Source: an uncultured Thiodictyon sp.
Lineage (GTDB): Bacteria > Pseudomonadota > Gammaproteobacteria > Chromatiales > Chromatiaceae
Reading direction: 5' to 3'
Assembly: GCF_903946935.1 (NCBI RefSeq)
Contig: NZ_CAJAXH010000039.1
Coordinates: 1 to 36,757 of the forward strand
Length of the DNA stretch: 36,757 nt
Positions 24,035 to 32,453 of this stretch are shown here, piece by piece. Each line of letters starts with the position of its first letter. Positions within the stretch are counted from its first letter, which is position 1. Under the pieces are notes generated by a model that was not told the DNA's origin, did no database searches, and saw only the letters and a list, made by a program, of their open reading frames with translations. A program made the position numbers and the translations under genes.

Positions 24035-24817
24035 CTAGACGCCCTTGTACCGCACGCCGGTGTTGAGCGCCAGGTCCTCGCGGAGCTGGCGACTGGGCAT
24101 GGCCTTCAGGGCCAGGCTGATGGGGCTCGCCGGGTCCTTCAGGTCGCCGAAGACGATGGCGCCCTTGCCCGCCGCCGTGCAGGCATCCGCACAGGCGGTG
24201 GAGGGGAGTCCGTGGTCACGCCGGCTGACACAGAGATTGCAACTCTCCACGCAGCCCTTGCCGCGCGGCACCCGGGTCAGTTGGTCGTGCATGGGCTGAT
24301 GGATGAAGCTGCGCGCCTGGTAGGGGCAGGCCATCATGCAGTAGCGGCAGCCGATGCAGATATGCCGATCCACCATAACGATCCCGTCCGCCCGTTTGAA
24401 GGAGGCCCCGGTCGGGCAGACGTCCACACAGGGCGGGTGTTCGCAGTGCTGGCACATGAGCGGCAGGTTGGTCACCCGCCCCGTCAGGCCGTCGGCCAGC
24501 TTGACCTTGCGGACCCAGACCGCCTTCTGGTCGGCCCAGGCGGTCGGCGCCTCGGTGGGCGGCTTGGTCTGGAGGTCGAGCCCGTTCTCCCGATCGCAGG
24601 CATCCACACAGTCGCGACAGCCCGAGGTACATTTGTTGGTGTCGATCAGCAGGCCCCAGCGCACGGCCGAGCTCGCCGGCTGGGCTTCCGGGGCGGTATT
24701 CGCACTGGCCAAGTGCAGGATGACCCCGGGTGCGGCCACCGCCGCGGTCGCCGCGGCCGCCAGGCCGAACCAGTCGCGGCGCCCCTGATCGATCGTCTCA
24801 TCTGGGTGCTTCATCAT
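24035..24817 (-). CDS. dsrO: DsrO, periplasmic iron-sulfur subunit
   Basis: A 260-residue ferredoxin-like protein of the DMSO reductase small-subunit type. It has a Tat-type signal (GRRDWFGLAAAATAAVAA), so the folded protein is exported. Cysteine motifs for several [4Fe-4S] clusters are visible: CTSGCRDCVDAC, CQHCEHPPCVDVCP, CIGCRYCMMACP and CVESCNLC with a later CADAC. It should pass electrons between DsrJ and DsrP. The ATG at 24817 overlaps the dsrJ TAA by one base (TAATG); a longer frame from 25024 is antisense-like and rejected. Confidence 0.94.
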   Translation of the reverse strand: MMKHPDETIDQGRRDWFGLAAAATAAVAAPGVILHLASANTAPEAQPASSAVRWGLLIDTNKCTSGCRDCVDACDRENGLDLQTKPPTEAPTAWADQKAVWVRKVKLADGLTGRVTNLPLMCQHCEHPPCVDVCPTGASFKRADGIVMVDRHICIGCRYCMMACPYQARSFIHQPMHDQLTRVPRGKGCVESCNLCVSRRDHGLPSTACADACTAAGKGAIVFGDLKDPASPISLALKAMPSRQLREDLALNTGVRYKGV

Positions 24818-25287
24818 TATTCCCCGCGCGGGTCGCGCTCGGACGTTGCGCCCTGCCCGCTCGCCGCCGCGCTCAGGGGCCCGCCCCGGGGCACTGCGGC
24901 GTGGCAATCGAAACAGTCGACCTTCACCGCGGCGAAGGCGTGGCAGGCATAGCAGAACTGCTGTTTTGAGTTGATCGCCACCGCCTGACCATCCGCTGTG
25001 TGACTCACGTGGCAATCGATACAACCGGCGAGACTGTAGCGGGCGCCGCGAATGCCCTGGTGGACCGTGATGTCACGCTGATGCTTGATCAGTTCCATGT
25101 GGTTGCGCCGCATGAATGGGGTGGCCTCGACGCAGCCACCGAGCGTGGCCGCCTTTGAGCCTGGCCGCACAAAGTGCTGCGCGTCGCCCGCCCAGGCAAC
25201 CTGGGCGGCCAGCGTCCAGCACAGGCCCAGCAGGATGAGGCCAACGCCGGCCCACCGGCCCGGGTTCGACATTAGTGCTCTAGCCAT
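24817..25287 (-). CDS. dsrJ: DsrJ, triheme cytochrome c
   Basis: A 156-residue periplasmic or membrane-anchored cytochrome with an N-terminal hydrophobic segment (WAGVGLILLGLCWTLAAQ) and three heme c sites: CIDCH, CYACH and CFDCH. The upstream GGCVEATPFMRRNHMELIKH contains the conserved Cys and Met implicated in the unusual ligation of one heme in A. vinosum DsrJ. The ATG at 25287 follows GGGAGGCG by 4 bases. It lies 33 bases after dsrL. Confidence 0.93.
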   Translation of the reverse strand: MARALMSNPGRWAGVGLILLGLCWTLAAQVAWAGDAQHFVRPGSKAATLGGCVEATPFMRRNHMELIKHQRDITVHQGIRGARYSLAGCIDCHVSHTADGQAVAINSKQQFCYACHAFAAVKVDCFDCHAAVPRGGPLSAAASGQGATSERDPRGE

Positions 25288-25320
25288 CGAACGCCTCCCA
25301 CTGTATTGGCCCGCAACCAC

Positions 25321-27285
25321 TCACTCACCGAGGCCCATCTTGATGTAACCGGTGGGACAGACATCCGCACAGATGTGGCAGCCGATGCACTTGGCATAGT
25401 CCGTGGCCACATAACGGCCGGTGGTCCGCTCCGACTTGGCCACCCGATAGACGGCGACCTGCGGGCAATAGATCACGCAATTGTCACATTCAAAGCACAT
25501 CCCGCAGGACATACAACGCTTGGCCTCGTCGATCGCTTCCGCCTCGGTGAGCCCGATGACCCGCTCCTTGAAGTGACCGAGCACCACCTGCGCATCCGGC
25601 ACCTGTTCCTGGCGGTGGTTCTGCACATGATAGTTGAAGTGACCGAGGAAGAGTTCGTCCTGGGCAATGACCTCGGCGCTGGAGCGATCCTCATAGTTGT
25701 GGATCGCCCAGTTGCCGTCGTCCGTGCCGCGCAAGTCGCCCCGGGCCTCGACATCGAATGGCTTTGGGGTCAGTTTGACCTCGGCCAGCTTGTCCAACAG
25801 GTTGAAATGATGGACGTCGACCTTGGGCCGGCGACCCTGCTCGGCCTGTGACAGATAGGCATCGATGGAACCCGCCGCGATCCAGGCCTGACCGATGGCA
25901 GTGGTCAAGAGGTGCGGACGGATGATGTCACCGGCGACAAAGTGGCCGGTGTGCTCCGGCACCTGGCCGAATTTGTCCGCGTTGATGAGCCCGCGGCCAT
26001 TGTCGAATGCGGAAAGCCCGGTGAGGTCCCCGCCCTGGCCGATCGCAGAGACGATGAGGTCAGCCGCGAGGACCCGCTCGGTCCCCTCGACCGGGCTGGG
26101 ACGCCCATTGGTCAGCCGGCAGTCGGCGACCTTAAGGCCGGTGGCCCGACCGTCGGCCCCCAAGATCACCTCCAACGGCATCACACCGTCGAGAATGGTG
26201 ACACCCTCGTACGTGGCGTCATGGACCTCATGCTCGGAGGCGGTCATCTCGGCGCGGACGAAGAGCGAGGTCAGGGTGACCTCGGCGCCCTCGGCCGCGG
26301 CGCTCAAGGCCGCATCATGGGCGACATAGCCGTCGTGGACCACGGTCTCCGGCAGTTCCTGGTGGCCGGTCTTGGTGATGTGGCCGAGACGGCGCGCCAC
26401 CGAGACCACGTCGATGGAGGTGTCACCGCCGCCGACACAGACCACCCGCTCGGCCGTGACCTTCATGCGGCCCTCGTTGAAGGCCTTGAGGAAGGCCACG
26501 CCCGAGACGCAGTTGGGTGTGCCTTCCCACCCCGGTACCGGCAGGCCACGGCCGCTCTGGCAGCCGATCGCCCACAGGACGGCGTCGAAGTCACGCTCGA
26601 GGTCGGCCACCTGGACATCCACCCCGACCCGGGTCCTGAAGCGGACCTCGATATCGCCCAAGTCGAGAATGCGCTGGATCTCCGCGTCGAGTTGGTCGCG
26701 CGGCACCCGGTAGCCGGGAATGCCGTAGCGGAACATGCCGCCCAGACCCTCATTGGACTCGAAGATGGTGCAGGCGTGACCCTTGCGCCGCAATTGATAG
26801 GCCGCCGCCAGGCCAGCGGGCCCGCCGCCGATGATGGCGACGCGCCGCCCGCTCAGGGGCGGGGCCGCGGCGAAGCGGTAACCATTGGCGATGGCGGTGT
26901 CGCCAATGAACTGCTCGACCGCGTTGATCCCGACGGTCGACTCCAGTTGGGTGCGGTTACACCCGGACTGACAGGGCGCCGGGCAGACCCGGCCCATCAG
27001 TGAGGGGAAGGGGTTCGCATCGGTGGCACGGCGGAAGGCATATTCCTGCCAGCTCAGATCGGACGGCGGCTTCTCCTGCTGACGCACGATCGCCAGCCAG
27101 CCCCGAATGTCCTCGCCTGACGGGCAACTGGCCTGGCAGGGCGGTGTCTTATGGACATAGGTCGGGCACTTGTGTGAGCGGTCCTGGGCGAAAATCTTAT
27201 CGGTCCATGACTCCCATTCCTGGTGCCCGTCCTCATAGCGGCGCCAGGAGGGCTTGGTATTGATCTCGTTAGCGGGGGTCGCCAT
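25321..27285 (-). CDS. dsrL: DsrL, iron-sulfur flavoprotein (glutamate-synthase small-subunit-like)
   Basis: A 654-residue cytoplasmic NAD(P)H:acceptor oxidoreductase, required for sulfur oxidation and the electron partner of DsrAB. N-terminal cysteines (CPTYVHKTPPCQASCPSG and CPAPCQSGCNR) bind Fe-S clusters as in GltD. Two Rossmann folds follow (FAD: IIGGGPAGLAAAYQLRRKG; NAD(P)H: VVCVGGGDTSIDVVSVARRLG). The C-terminal ferredoxin domain has CMSCGMCFECDNCVIYCP and CIGCHICADVCPTG. The Shine-Dalgarno AGGAGAGACAGGCG resembles that of dsrB. The length matches A. vinosum DsrL. Confidence 0.95.
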   Translation of the reverse strand: MATPANEINTKPSWRRYEDGHQEWESWTDKIFAQDRSHKCPTYVHKTPPCQASCPSGEDIRGWLAIVRQQEKPPSDLSWQEYAFRRATDANPFPSLMGRVCPAPCQSGCNRTQLESTVGINAVEQFIGDTAIANGYRFAAAPPLSGRRVAIIGGGPAGLAAAYQLRRKGHACTIFESNEGLGGMFRYGIPGYRVPRDQLDAEIQRILDLGDIEVRFRTRVGVDVQVADLERDFDAVLWAIGCQSGRGLPVPGWEGTPNCVSGVAFLKAFNEGRMKVTAERVVCVGGGDTSIDVVSVARRLGHITKTGHQELPETVVHDGYVAHDAALSAAAEGAEVTLTSLFVRAEMTASEHEVHDATYEGVTILDGVMPLEVILGADGRATGLKVADCRLTNGRPSPVEGTERVLAADLIVSAIGQGGDLTGLSAFDNGRGLINADKFGQVPEHTGHFVAGDIIRPHLLTTAIGQAWIAAGSIDAYLSQAEQGRRPKVDVHHFNLLDKLAEVKLTPKPFDVEARGDLRGTDDGNWAIHNYEDRSSAEVIAQDELFLGHFNYHVQNHRQEQVPDAQVVLGHFKERVIGLTEAEAIDEAKRCMSCGMCFECDNCVIYCPQVAVYRVAKSERTTGRYVATDYAKCIGCHICADVCPTGYIKMGLGE

Positions 27286-27385
27286 CGCCTGTCTCTCCTA
27301 CCAGTTTAACCCTGAGGGTTCTTATCAGTGTACTGCGCGGCTCCAAGCACGGCGGCCGGACCCGGCGTCAAGCGCGCGGCCGGGC

Positions 27386-28942
27386 TCAGTCCGGCTCGTC
27401 CGCGTTTTCAGCGCGGGACTGCGCCCCTTCGTCACCATCATCGTCATCCTCCCGCGGCGTGAGTACGATCGCGTTGGACACCAGTTGATGGAGACTGATG
27501 ATCTGGTCCATCTCCATTCCGTAGAAGGGAAGGACCTTGCTGAATTGGGTCTTACAGATGGCGCAGATGGCGGCCATATGGGTGACACCCTTCTCCTGGA
27601 TGACGTTGTTCAGGGCCTCCATGCGCGGTTTGGCACCCTTGACCCGCAGCTCCATCAGATCGTCCGTGAGCAGCCCGCCACCCCCGCCGCAACAGAAGGT
27701 GCGGTCGCGAATGGTCTCCTCGTCCATGTCATAGAAATGGTTGCAGGTTGCACGGATGATCGCCCGCGGGATCTCGAACTGACCACCGGCTTCATCGCCC
27801 ATCCGCGAGGCACGCGCGACATTGCAGGAGTCATGGAAGGTCAGGACCTTGTCGTCGTTCTGACTCTTGTCCAGGGTCAAGCGGCCCTGTTGGATCAGGT
27901 CCCAGGTGAATTCGCAGATGTGCTGCGGCACCGGGTAGCGCGGGTCGAGAAAGTCCCAGGGACCGGCCAGGCTGTTGAGAAAGCCGTAGCCGACCCGCCA
28001 GGCATGACCGCACTCACCGAAAATGATGCGCTTGACCTTCAGTTGGATGGCGGCCTCGCGGATACGCAGCGCGACCCGGCGCATATTCTCGTAAGAACCG
28101 ATGAAGAGGCCGAAATTAGCCGCCTCTGAGGCCATTGTACTGAAGGTCCAGCTAAGGCCCGACTCATGCATCACCTTGCCATAGCCGATCAATCCATCGA
28201 CATGGGGCTCGGCAAAGAAGTCAGCCGAGGGGGTGACAAACAGGACCTCGGCGCCCACCTGATCGATCGGGTACCGGACATGCACCCCGGTGTCGTCGAA
28301 GACATCCTCTTCGAGCCCCTCCAGGGTATTGACCAGGGCCGGCCCGGGCAGGCCCAGATTATTGCCGACGGTATAGACCTTGCCGATGATCTCGTTGCAA
28401 TATTTCTGCCCGACACCGATGGAATCCATGATCTCCCGGGCGGCCATCGAGATCTCGGCGGTATCGATGCCATAGGGGCAGAAGACCGAGCAGCGGCGGC
28501 ACTGGGAGCACTGATGGTAATAGCTGTACCACTCGTCCAGGACCTCTTTGGTCAAGTCCTCGGCACCGACCAGCTTGGGGAACAGGCGCCCGGCCACGGT
28601 GAAATACCGCCGATAGACCTTGCGCATCAGGTCCTGGCGCCCGACCGGCATGTTCTTCGGGTCCTGGGTGCCCAGGAAATAGTGACACTTATCGGTGCAG
28701 GCGCCGCACTTGACGCAGGCATCCAGATAGACCCGCAGCGAGCGATAGCGGGTGAGTAGTTCACCCATCTTCTCGATCGCCCGCTCCTGCCAGTTCTCCA
28801 CCAACTCCCCGGGGAAACCGAGTGCGGCCTGGAACTCGGGCTTAGCCTGGAAGGGTGTACTATGCGCCATACTCCCCGGGGTGATCGCCGGCACCTCCGG
28901 ATATTGGCTCAACACTGGAACTTTAAAGGTGGCCTTAGCCAT
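27386..28942 (-). CDS. dsrK: DsrK, HdrD-like catalytic iron-sulfur subunit
   Basis: A 518-residue cytoplasmic subunit of DsrMKJOP related to the HdrD subunit of heterodisulfide reductase. Two [4Fe-4S] motifs, CVKCGACTDKCHYFLG and CSQCRRCSVFCPYG, precede CCG-type domains (FGECGHAWR, TFHDSCNVARASR, FCCGGGGGLLTDDLME) that hold the special catalytic cluster. It is thought to react with the DsrC disulfide or trisulfide. An acidic tail (REDDDDGDEG) ends the protein. It begins 22 bases after dsrM; a 100-base gap with a small palindrome (AACCCTGAGGGTT, 27308-27320) separates it from dsrL. Confidence 0.95.
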   Translation of the reverse strand: MAKATFKVPVLSQYPEVPAITPGSMAHSTPFQAKPEFQAALGFPGELVENWQERAIEKMGELLTRYRSLRVYLDACVKCGACTDKCHYFLGTQDPKNMPVGRQDLMRKVYRRYFTVAGRLFPKLVGAEDLTKEVLDEWYSYYHQCSQCRRCSVFCPYGIDTAEISMAAREIMDSIGVGQKYCNEIIGKVYTVGNNLGLPGPALVNTLEGLEEDVFDDTGVHVRYPIDQVGAEVLFVTPSADFFAEPHVDGLIGYGKVMHESGLSWTFSTMASEAANFGLFIGSYENMRRVALRIREAAIQLKVKRIIFGECGHAWRVGYGFLNSLAGPWDFLDPRYPVPQHICEFTWDLIQQGRLTLDKSQNDDKVLTFHDSCNVARASRMGDEAGGQFEIPRAIIRATCNHFYDMDEETIRDRTFCCGGGGGLLTDDLMELRVKGAKPRMEALNNVIQEKGVTHMAAICAICKTQFSKVLPFYGMEMDQIISLHQLVSNAIVLTPREDDDDGDEGAQSRAENADEPD

Positions 28943-28964
28943 GGTTCAACTCCTGTGCGAGCGA

Positions 28965-29696
28965 TCAGGACCGCTCAAGGCGTGACGCCCAGGCAGCCAA
29001 GTGCCGGCGTTCCCGGGGGTTGTCCACCTGGTTACGCGTCGGGCTGAAAAAGAGCCCGGGGGCATGCAATAACTTGCTGTAAGGAAAGATGATCATCAGT
29101 CCGGCGAGCAGCGCAAGGTGCAGCAGCAGCACGGGATCGCCCGGCAACGGATTGAAATCGAAATGGTATAGACCGATGATAAAGGTCTTGACCGCCACGA
29201 TGTCGGTGTGGAACAGAAAATGGATAACCAATCCGCTCACCCCAAGCAGGAGCAGCAGCCCGAGCATCAGATGGTCGGAGCGTGACGAGATATAACGAAC
29301 CCGATCCACCAGGAAGCGCCGCGACCACAGGCCCACGAGCCCGACGATCATGGCGAATCCGGCATAGACGCCGAACGGTTGAATAAACTCGATGAACGCC
29401 GGCACCGGATTCAGAAAATAGCGCAGGTGGCGCAGGGTCACCAGAAAGAGCCCGAAATGAAACAGCCAGCCGAACATCCAGGTCCACTTGTTGCCGCGAA
29501 ACAGGCTCTCGAACAAGACCACTTCACGCGTCATACGCAACACCACACCGCCCCGGGTCGTTGGTGCCGGGGTGGTCGGGATCTTGAGCGGGGCCGGCGT
29601 CAGGGTGTATTGGACGATCTTGTAGGTCAGCCCGGAGACGAATACCAGGGCGGCGCCATAGAACAAGTAGGCATAGAGTACGGTCAGAAACGGCAT
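28965..29696 (-). CDS. dsrM: DsrM, NarI-like cytochrome b membrane subunit
   Basis: A 243-residue membrane protein with about five to six helices and histidines for heme b (WLFHFGLFLVTLRHLRYF, LVIHFLF, LLHLALLAGL). It partners DsrK for electron transfer between the quinone pool and the cytoplasmic side. It follows dsrC after an 83-base gap. Confidence 0.94.
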   Translation of the reverse strand: MPFLTVLYAYLFYGAALVFVSGLTYKIVQYTLTPAPLKIPTTPAPTTRGGVVLRMTREVVLFESLFRGNKWTWMFGWLFHFGLFLVTLRHLRYFLNPVPAFIEFIQPFGVYAGFAMIVGLVGLWSRRFLVDRVRYISSRSDHLMLGLLLLLGVSGLVIHFLFHTDIVAVKTFIIGLYHFDFNPLPGDPVLLLHLALLAGLMIIFPYSKLLHAPGLFFSPTRNQVDNPRERRHLAAWASRLERS

Positions 29697-29779
29697 GTTT
29701 CCGCTACCTCAGTGGGACCGGTCGGGGCCCGGGGGCGAGCCGGGCGCGCACGACGCCCATGCCCCCGGGAAATCAGCGG

Positions 29780-30118
29780 TCAGACGCAGCCGGTCGGCTT
29801 CGGCAGGCCGGCAAAACGGCACGCCTGCTTGGCCGGGCCGTACGGGAAAAGGCTGTACAGGTACTTACTGTTGCCCTTCTCCGCACCCAGCTTCTTGCCC
29901 ACCGCCTTGGTGAGCACACGCACCGCCGGGGCGATCTGATATTCCTCGTAGTATTCGCGCAGGAAGTTGATGATGTCCCAATGGTCCTGGCTCAACTCCA
30001 GGTTGTCCTGCTTGGCCATCACCGTGGCCACCCCGGGCACCCAGTCATTCAGGTTGGCCAAATAGCCCTCTTCATCCACAGCAAATTCCTTGCCGTCGAC
30101 ATCAATCGTGTCAGCCAT
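29780..30118 (-). CDS. dsrC: DsrC sulfur-carrier protein
   Basis: A 112-residue protein with the two conserved cysteines of functional DsrC, Cys100 (KQACRFAGLP) and penultimate Cys111 (PTGCV), on the flexible C-terminal arm. It receives persulfide sulfur from DsrEFH and presents it to DsrAB; the oxidised form is thought to react with DsrK. Compare the cysteine-free paralogue at 36138-36476. Confidence 0.97.
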   Translation of the reverse strand: MADTIDVDGKEFAVDEEGYLANLNDWVPGVATVMAKQDNLELSQDHWDIINFLREYYEEYQIAPAVRVLTKAVGKKLGAEKGNSKYLYSLFPYGPAKQACRFAGLPKPTGCV

Positions 30119-30155
30119 TGCGATTCTCCAGAGAAGTGTTATCGATTCAAAAAGA

Positions 30156-30464
30156 CTACAGCCAGGCCTGAACCTTGGCGTGTTCCACGGCCATAGCCAC
30201 GAATTGCGCGTAGTCGACGACGCCGATACCGGGAATCAGGCGCTCCGCGGCAAAGCCGCGCGCCTTCAGGTCCGGGCCCAGCACATAGATTTTAACCCGC
30301 TCGAGTGCATCGGCGATCAAGGGTACGGCCGTGGTGTCGCGCAGCCCGGCGTAGACCCCGTCCTCGATCAGCAGCACGGCGGCACCGGGCGCGGCGAATT
30401 TCAGGCAGGACTCCAGTGAATTCCGCTCGAAGGGTGACTTGTTGACGGTGTGCAGGATGCTCAT
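30156..30464 (-). CDS. dsrH: DsrH, TusB-like subunit of the DsrEFH sulfur-relay complex
   Basis: A 102-residue protein with the conserved Cys20 (NSLESCLKFA) of DsrH. It forms the DsrE2F2H2 heterohexamer that hands sulfur to DsrC. It lies 9 bases after dsrF and 37 before dsrC. Confidence 0.95.
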   Translation of the reverse strand: MSILHTVNKSPFERNSLESCLKFAAPGAAVLLIEDGVYAGLRDTTAVPLIADALERVKIYVLGPDLKARGFAAERLIPGIGVVDYAQFVAMAVEHAKVQAWL

Positions 30465-30473
30465 GAGACCCCC

Positions 30474-30884
30474 TTAGAAGCTGAAGACCACGTCGGCCGC
30501 GTCCATCAGGGCACGGACAGCGGGCGCGTCGACGACCGTGACGATGTTCTCCACGCTCTCCTCGGTTTCGATGTCCTCCCAGGCGATCTGCAGCAGATCG
30601 TCCTGGGTGAGACCGCGCGCCGCCAATGAGTCGCGGTCGACAAAGATGTTCTTGACCTCATAGTCACCCAGGGTGCGATAGGTCGGGGAAAAGTTTTTCA
30701 TCCCGATCCCACTCGTGTCCTGCCCCTTGGCGAGCTGATAGACCCCGTCGTCCATGAACAGCAGGTTCACCTCCTGATCGAATGCGGCACCGATCAGGAC
30801 CACCTCCAGCGACTCCCAGGCATAGATGGTGCCGTAGGGTGCCTTGCGGTTCAGGTACAGGAATTTCTTGATGGTTTCTGACAT
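30474..30884 (-). CDS. dsrF: DsrF, TusC-like subunit of DsrEFH
   Basis: A 136-residue DsrE/F-fold protein (KFLYLNRKAPYGTIYAWESL, then AAFDQEVNLLFMDDGVYQLA). It is a structural subunit of the DsrEFH hexamer without an essential sulfur-carrying cysteine. It lies 12 bases after dsrE. Confidence 0.94.
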   Translation of the reverse strand: MSETIKKFLYLNRKAPYGTIYAWESLEVVLIGAAFDQEVNLLFMDDGVYQLAKGQDTSGIGMKNFSPTYRTLGDYEVKNIFVDRDSLAARGLTQDDLLQIAWEDIETEESVENIVTVVDAPAVRALMDAADVVFSF

Positions 30885-30896
30885 GACGTCGCGCCC

Positions 30897-31289
30897 TCAG
30901 TCGCCGAAGACGACGAGACGGTCGGCCTGGATCGCCGCCTCGACCAACTGACCCAGACCGGAAATCCGAAACCGGGGGTGGATATTCGTCGCGTCCTTCT
31001 TATTGCGACTCGCCTCGCCCTCATCCACGACCCCGCGACGCTGGGCGGCGGCCACGCACACCACCAGGTCCAGCTCATACTGCTCGGCCAGCGCCGCCCA
31101 GCGGTTGACAATGTGCCGGTCGTCCTGAGGCGGGGTCGTCAGCCGCGAGGCGTTGTTGACGCCATCATGATAGAAAAAGACGCGAAAGATCGAGTGCCCC
31201 TGCTCCAACGCCGCCTTGGCGAAGAAATAGGCGGTGTCGGAGGCCTGATGCTGGTAGGGCCCTTCATTGATCTGAAGTGAAAACTTCAT
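30897..31289 (-). CDS. dsrE: DsrE, TusD-like sulfurtransferase subunit
   Basis: A 130-residue protein, the sulfur-accepting subunit of DsrEFH. Cys78 (LDLVVCVAAA) is at the same position as the essential cysteine in A. vinosum DsrE. The ATG at 31289 gives the family start MKFSLQINEGPYQHQ; a longer frame from 31430 would overlap the dsrB 3' end and is rejected. It starts 14 bases after dsrB. Confidence 0.95.
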   Translation of the reverse strand: MKFSLQINEGPYQHQASDTAYFFAKAALEQGHSIFRVFFYHDGVNNASRLTTPPQDDRHIVNRWAALAEQYELDLVVCVAAAQRRGVVDEGEASRNKKDATNIHPRFRISGLGQLVEAAIQADRLVVFGD

Positions 31290-31303
31290 GTCGACCTCGC
31301 GAC

Positions 31304-32374
31304 TCAGAAGCGGATATAGGACGAGCTGTTGAAGCTCGCACGGGCGCCGCGCCAGGTATCGATGTGATACTTGGTGAATGGCAGGTCCACCTCCTCGAAG
31401 AAGCGCGGCCAACCGATGCGCTCGATCCACTCATTCATGCGCTCCCAATCCCGGGCGCCGGCCTTGTAGGCCGCAAGGATCCGCTTGACGATGGCGGTGG
31501 CCTCCGGCCAACGGGGCGGATTGTTGGGGATACCGGCCGCCACCAGCTTCTGAAAGCTCGGCTTGCCGCGGGCGTTGGAGTGGTTACCACCCACCCAGAT
31601 GGCGAGCTTGGAGTGCTCAGGATCATTGATCTGCATCGGCGGGCACGGCGGATAGCAGGCGCCGCAGCAGATGCACTTGCGCTCATCGACCTCGAGCGAC
31701 GGCTTGCCGTTAACCATGGCCGGACGAATGGCCGCGACCGGGCAGCGGGCCACCACGGTGGGGCGCTCGCAGACGTTGGCTACCAAGTCGTGGTTGATGC
31801 GCGGCGGTTTGGTGTGCTGCACATTGATGGCGATATCGCCCTGCCCGCCGCAATTGATCTGGCAGCAGGAGGTGGTGATATGCACCCGGTTGGGCATGTT
31901 GGCATTGCGGAACTCATCGATGAGTTCGTCCATCATGGACTTGACCACCCCGGAGGCGTCGGTCGCGGGGATGTCGCAATGCAGCCAGCCCTGGGTGTGC
32001 GAGATCATCGCCACCGAGTTCTGGGTGCCGCCGACCACGAAGCCGGCCGCTTCCAGGGCCGCGATCAGCGGTGCGACCTTGGCCTCAGTCGCAACCATAA
32101 ACTCGATGTTGGAGCGCAGCGTGAAGTGGACGTGGCCCTCGCCAAATTCGTCACCGATGTCGCACAGGGTGCGCAGGGTGAAGACGTCTAGGATCCGCTG
32201 GGTGCCGGCCTTGACGGTCCAGATCTCGTCCCCGCTCCAGGCCACGTGACGGAGCACACCGGGGCGCGGGTGATCGTGATATTTCCACTGCCCAAAATTC
32301 TTGCGCATCACGGGATGCATATACTGCCAGGGGTCCGGGCAGCCGGATTCGATCGGCTCACGCGTGTCTGCCAT
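31304..32374 (-). CDS. dsrB: Dissimilatory sulfite reductase beta subunit
   Basis: A 356-residue subunit of reverse-acting DsrAB, oxidising DsrC-bound sulfur to sulfite. Cluster segments seen are TTSCCQINCGGQGDI and VANVCERPTVVARCPVAAI, followed by a ferredoxin domain with CICCGACYPPCPPM. The ATG at 32374 follows GGAGGACAGGCG. It is separated from dsrA by 79 bases containing a strong hairpin. Confidence 0.97.
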   Translation of the reverse strand: MADTREPIESGCPDPWQYMHPVMRKNFGQWKYHDHPRPGVLRHVAWSGDEIWTVKAGTQRILDVFTLRTLCDIGDEFGEGHVHFTLRSNIEFMVATEAKVAPLIAALEAAGFVVGGTQNSVAMISHTQGWLHCDIPATDASGVVKSMMDELIDEFRNANMPNRVHITTSCCQINCGGQGDIAINVQHTKPPRINHDLVANVCERPTVVARCPVAAIRPAMVNGKPSLEVDERKCICCGACYPPCPPMQINDPEHSKLAIWVGGNHSNARGKPSFQKLVAAGIPNNPPRWPEATAIVKRILAAYKAGARDWERMNEWIERIGWPRFFEEVDLPFTKYHIDTWRGARASFNSSSYIRF

Positions 32375-32417
32375 CGCCTGTCCTCCAGTCAATCAGCGAA
32401 ATATTCTTTAGAACCCT

Positions 32418-32443
32418 GCGGCCGCTTGGATGCAAGCGGCCGC
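32418..32443 (-). promoter_or_regulatory. Perfect 11-base hairpin between dsrA and dsrB
   Basis: GCGGCCGCTTG and CAAGCGGCCGC are separated by a GATG tetraloop in the 79-base gap. The stem is very GC-rich and is followed, in the direction of transcription, by an AT-rich stretch (TTCTAAAGAATATTTCG) without a clean T-run. A processing, stability or attenuation element that sets dsrA:dsrB transcript ratio is plausible. Confidence 0.65.
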
Positions 32444-32453
32444 CCGGGCGGTC

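Noticed and set aside
24817-25024. Upstream extension of the dsrO frame to 25024
   Set aside because: It overlaps dsrJ heme-site coding sequence; the TAATG start at 24817 with a Tat signal is the better choice.
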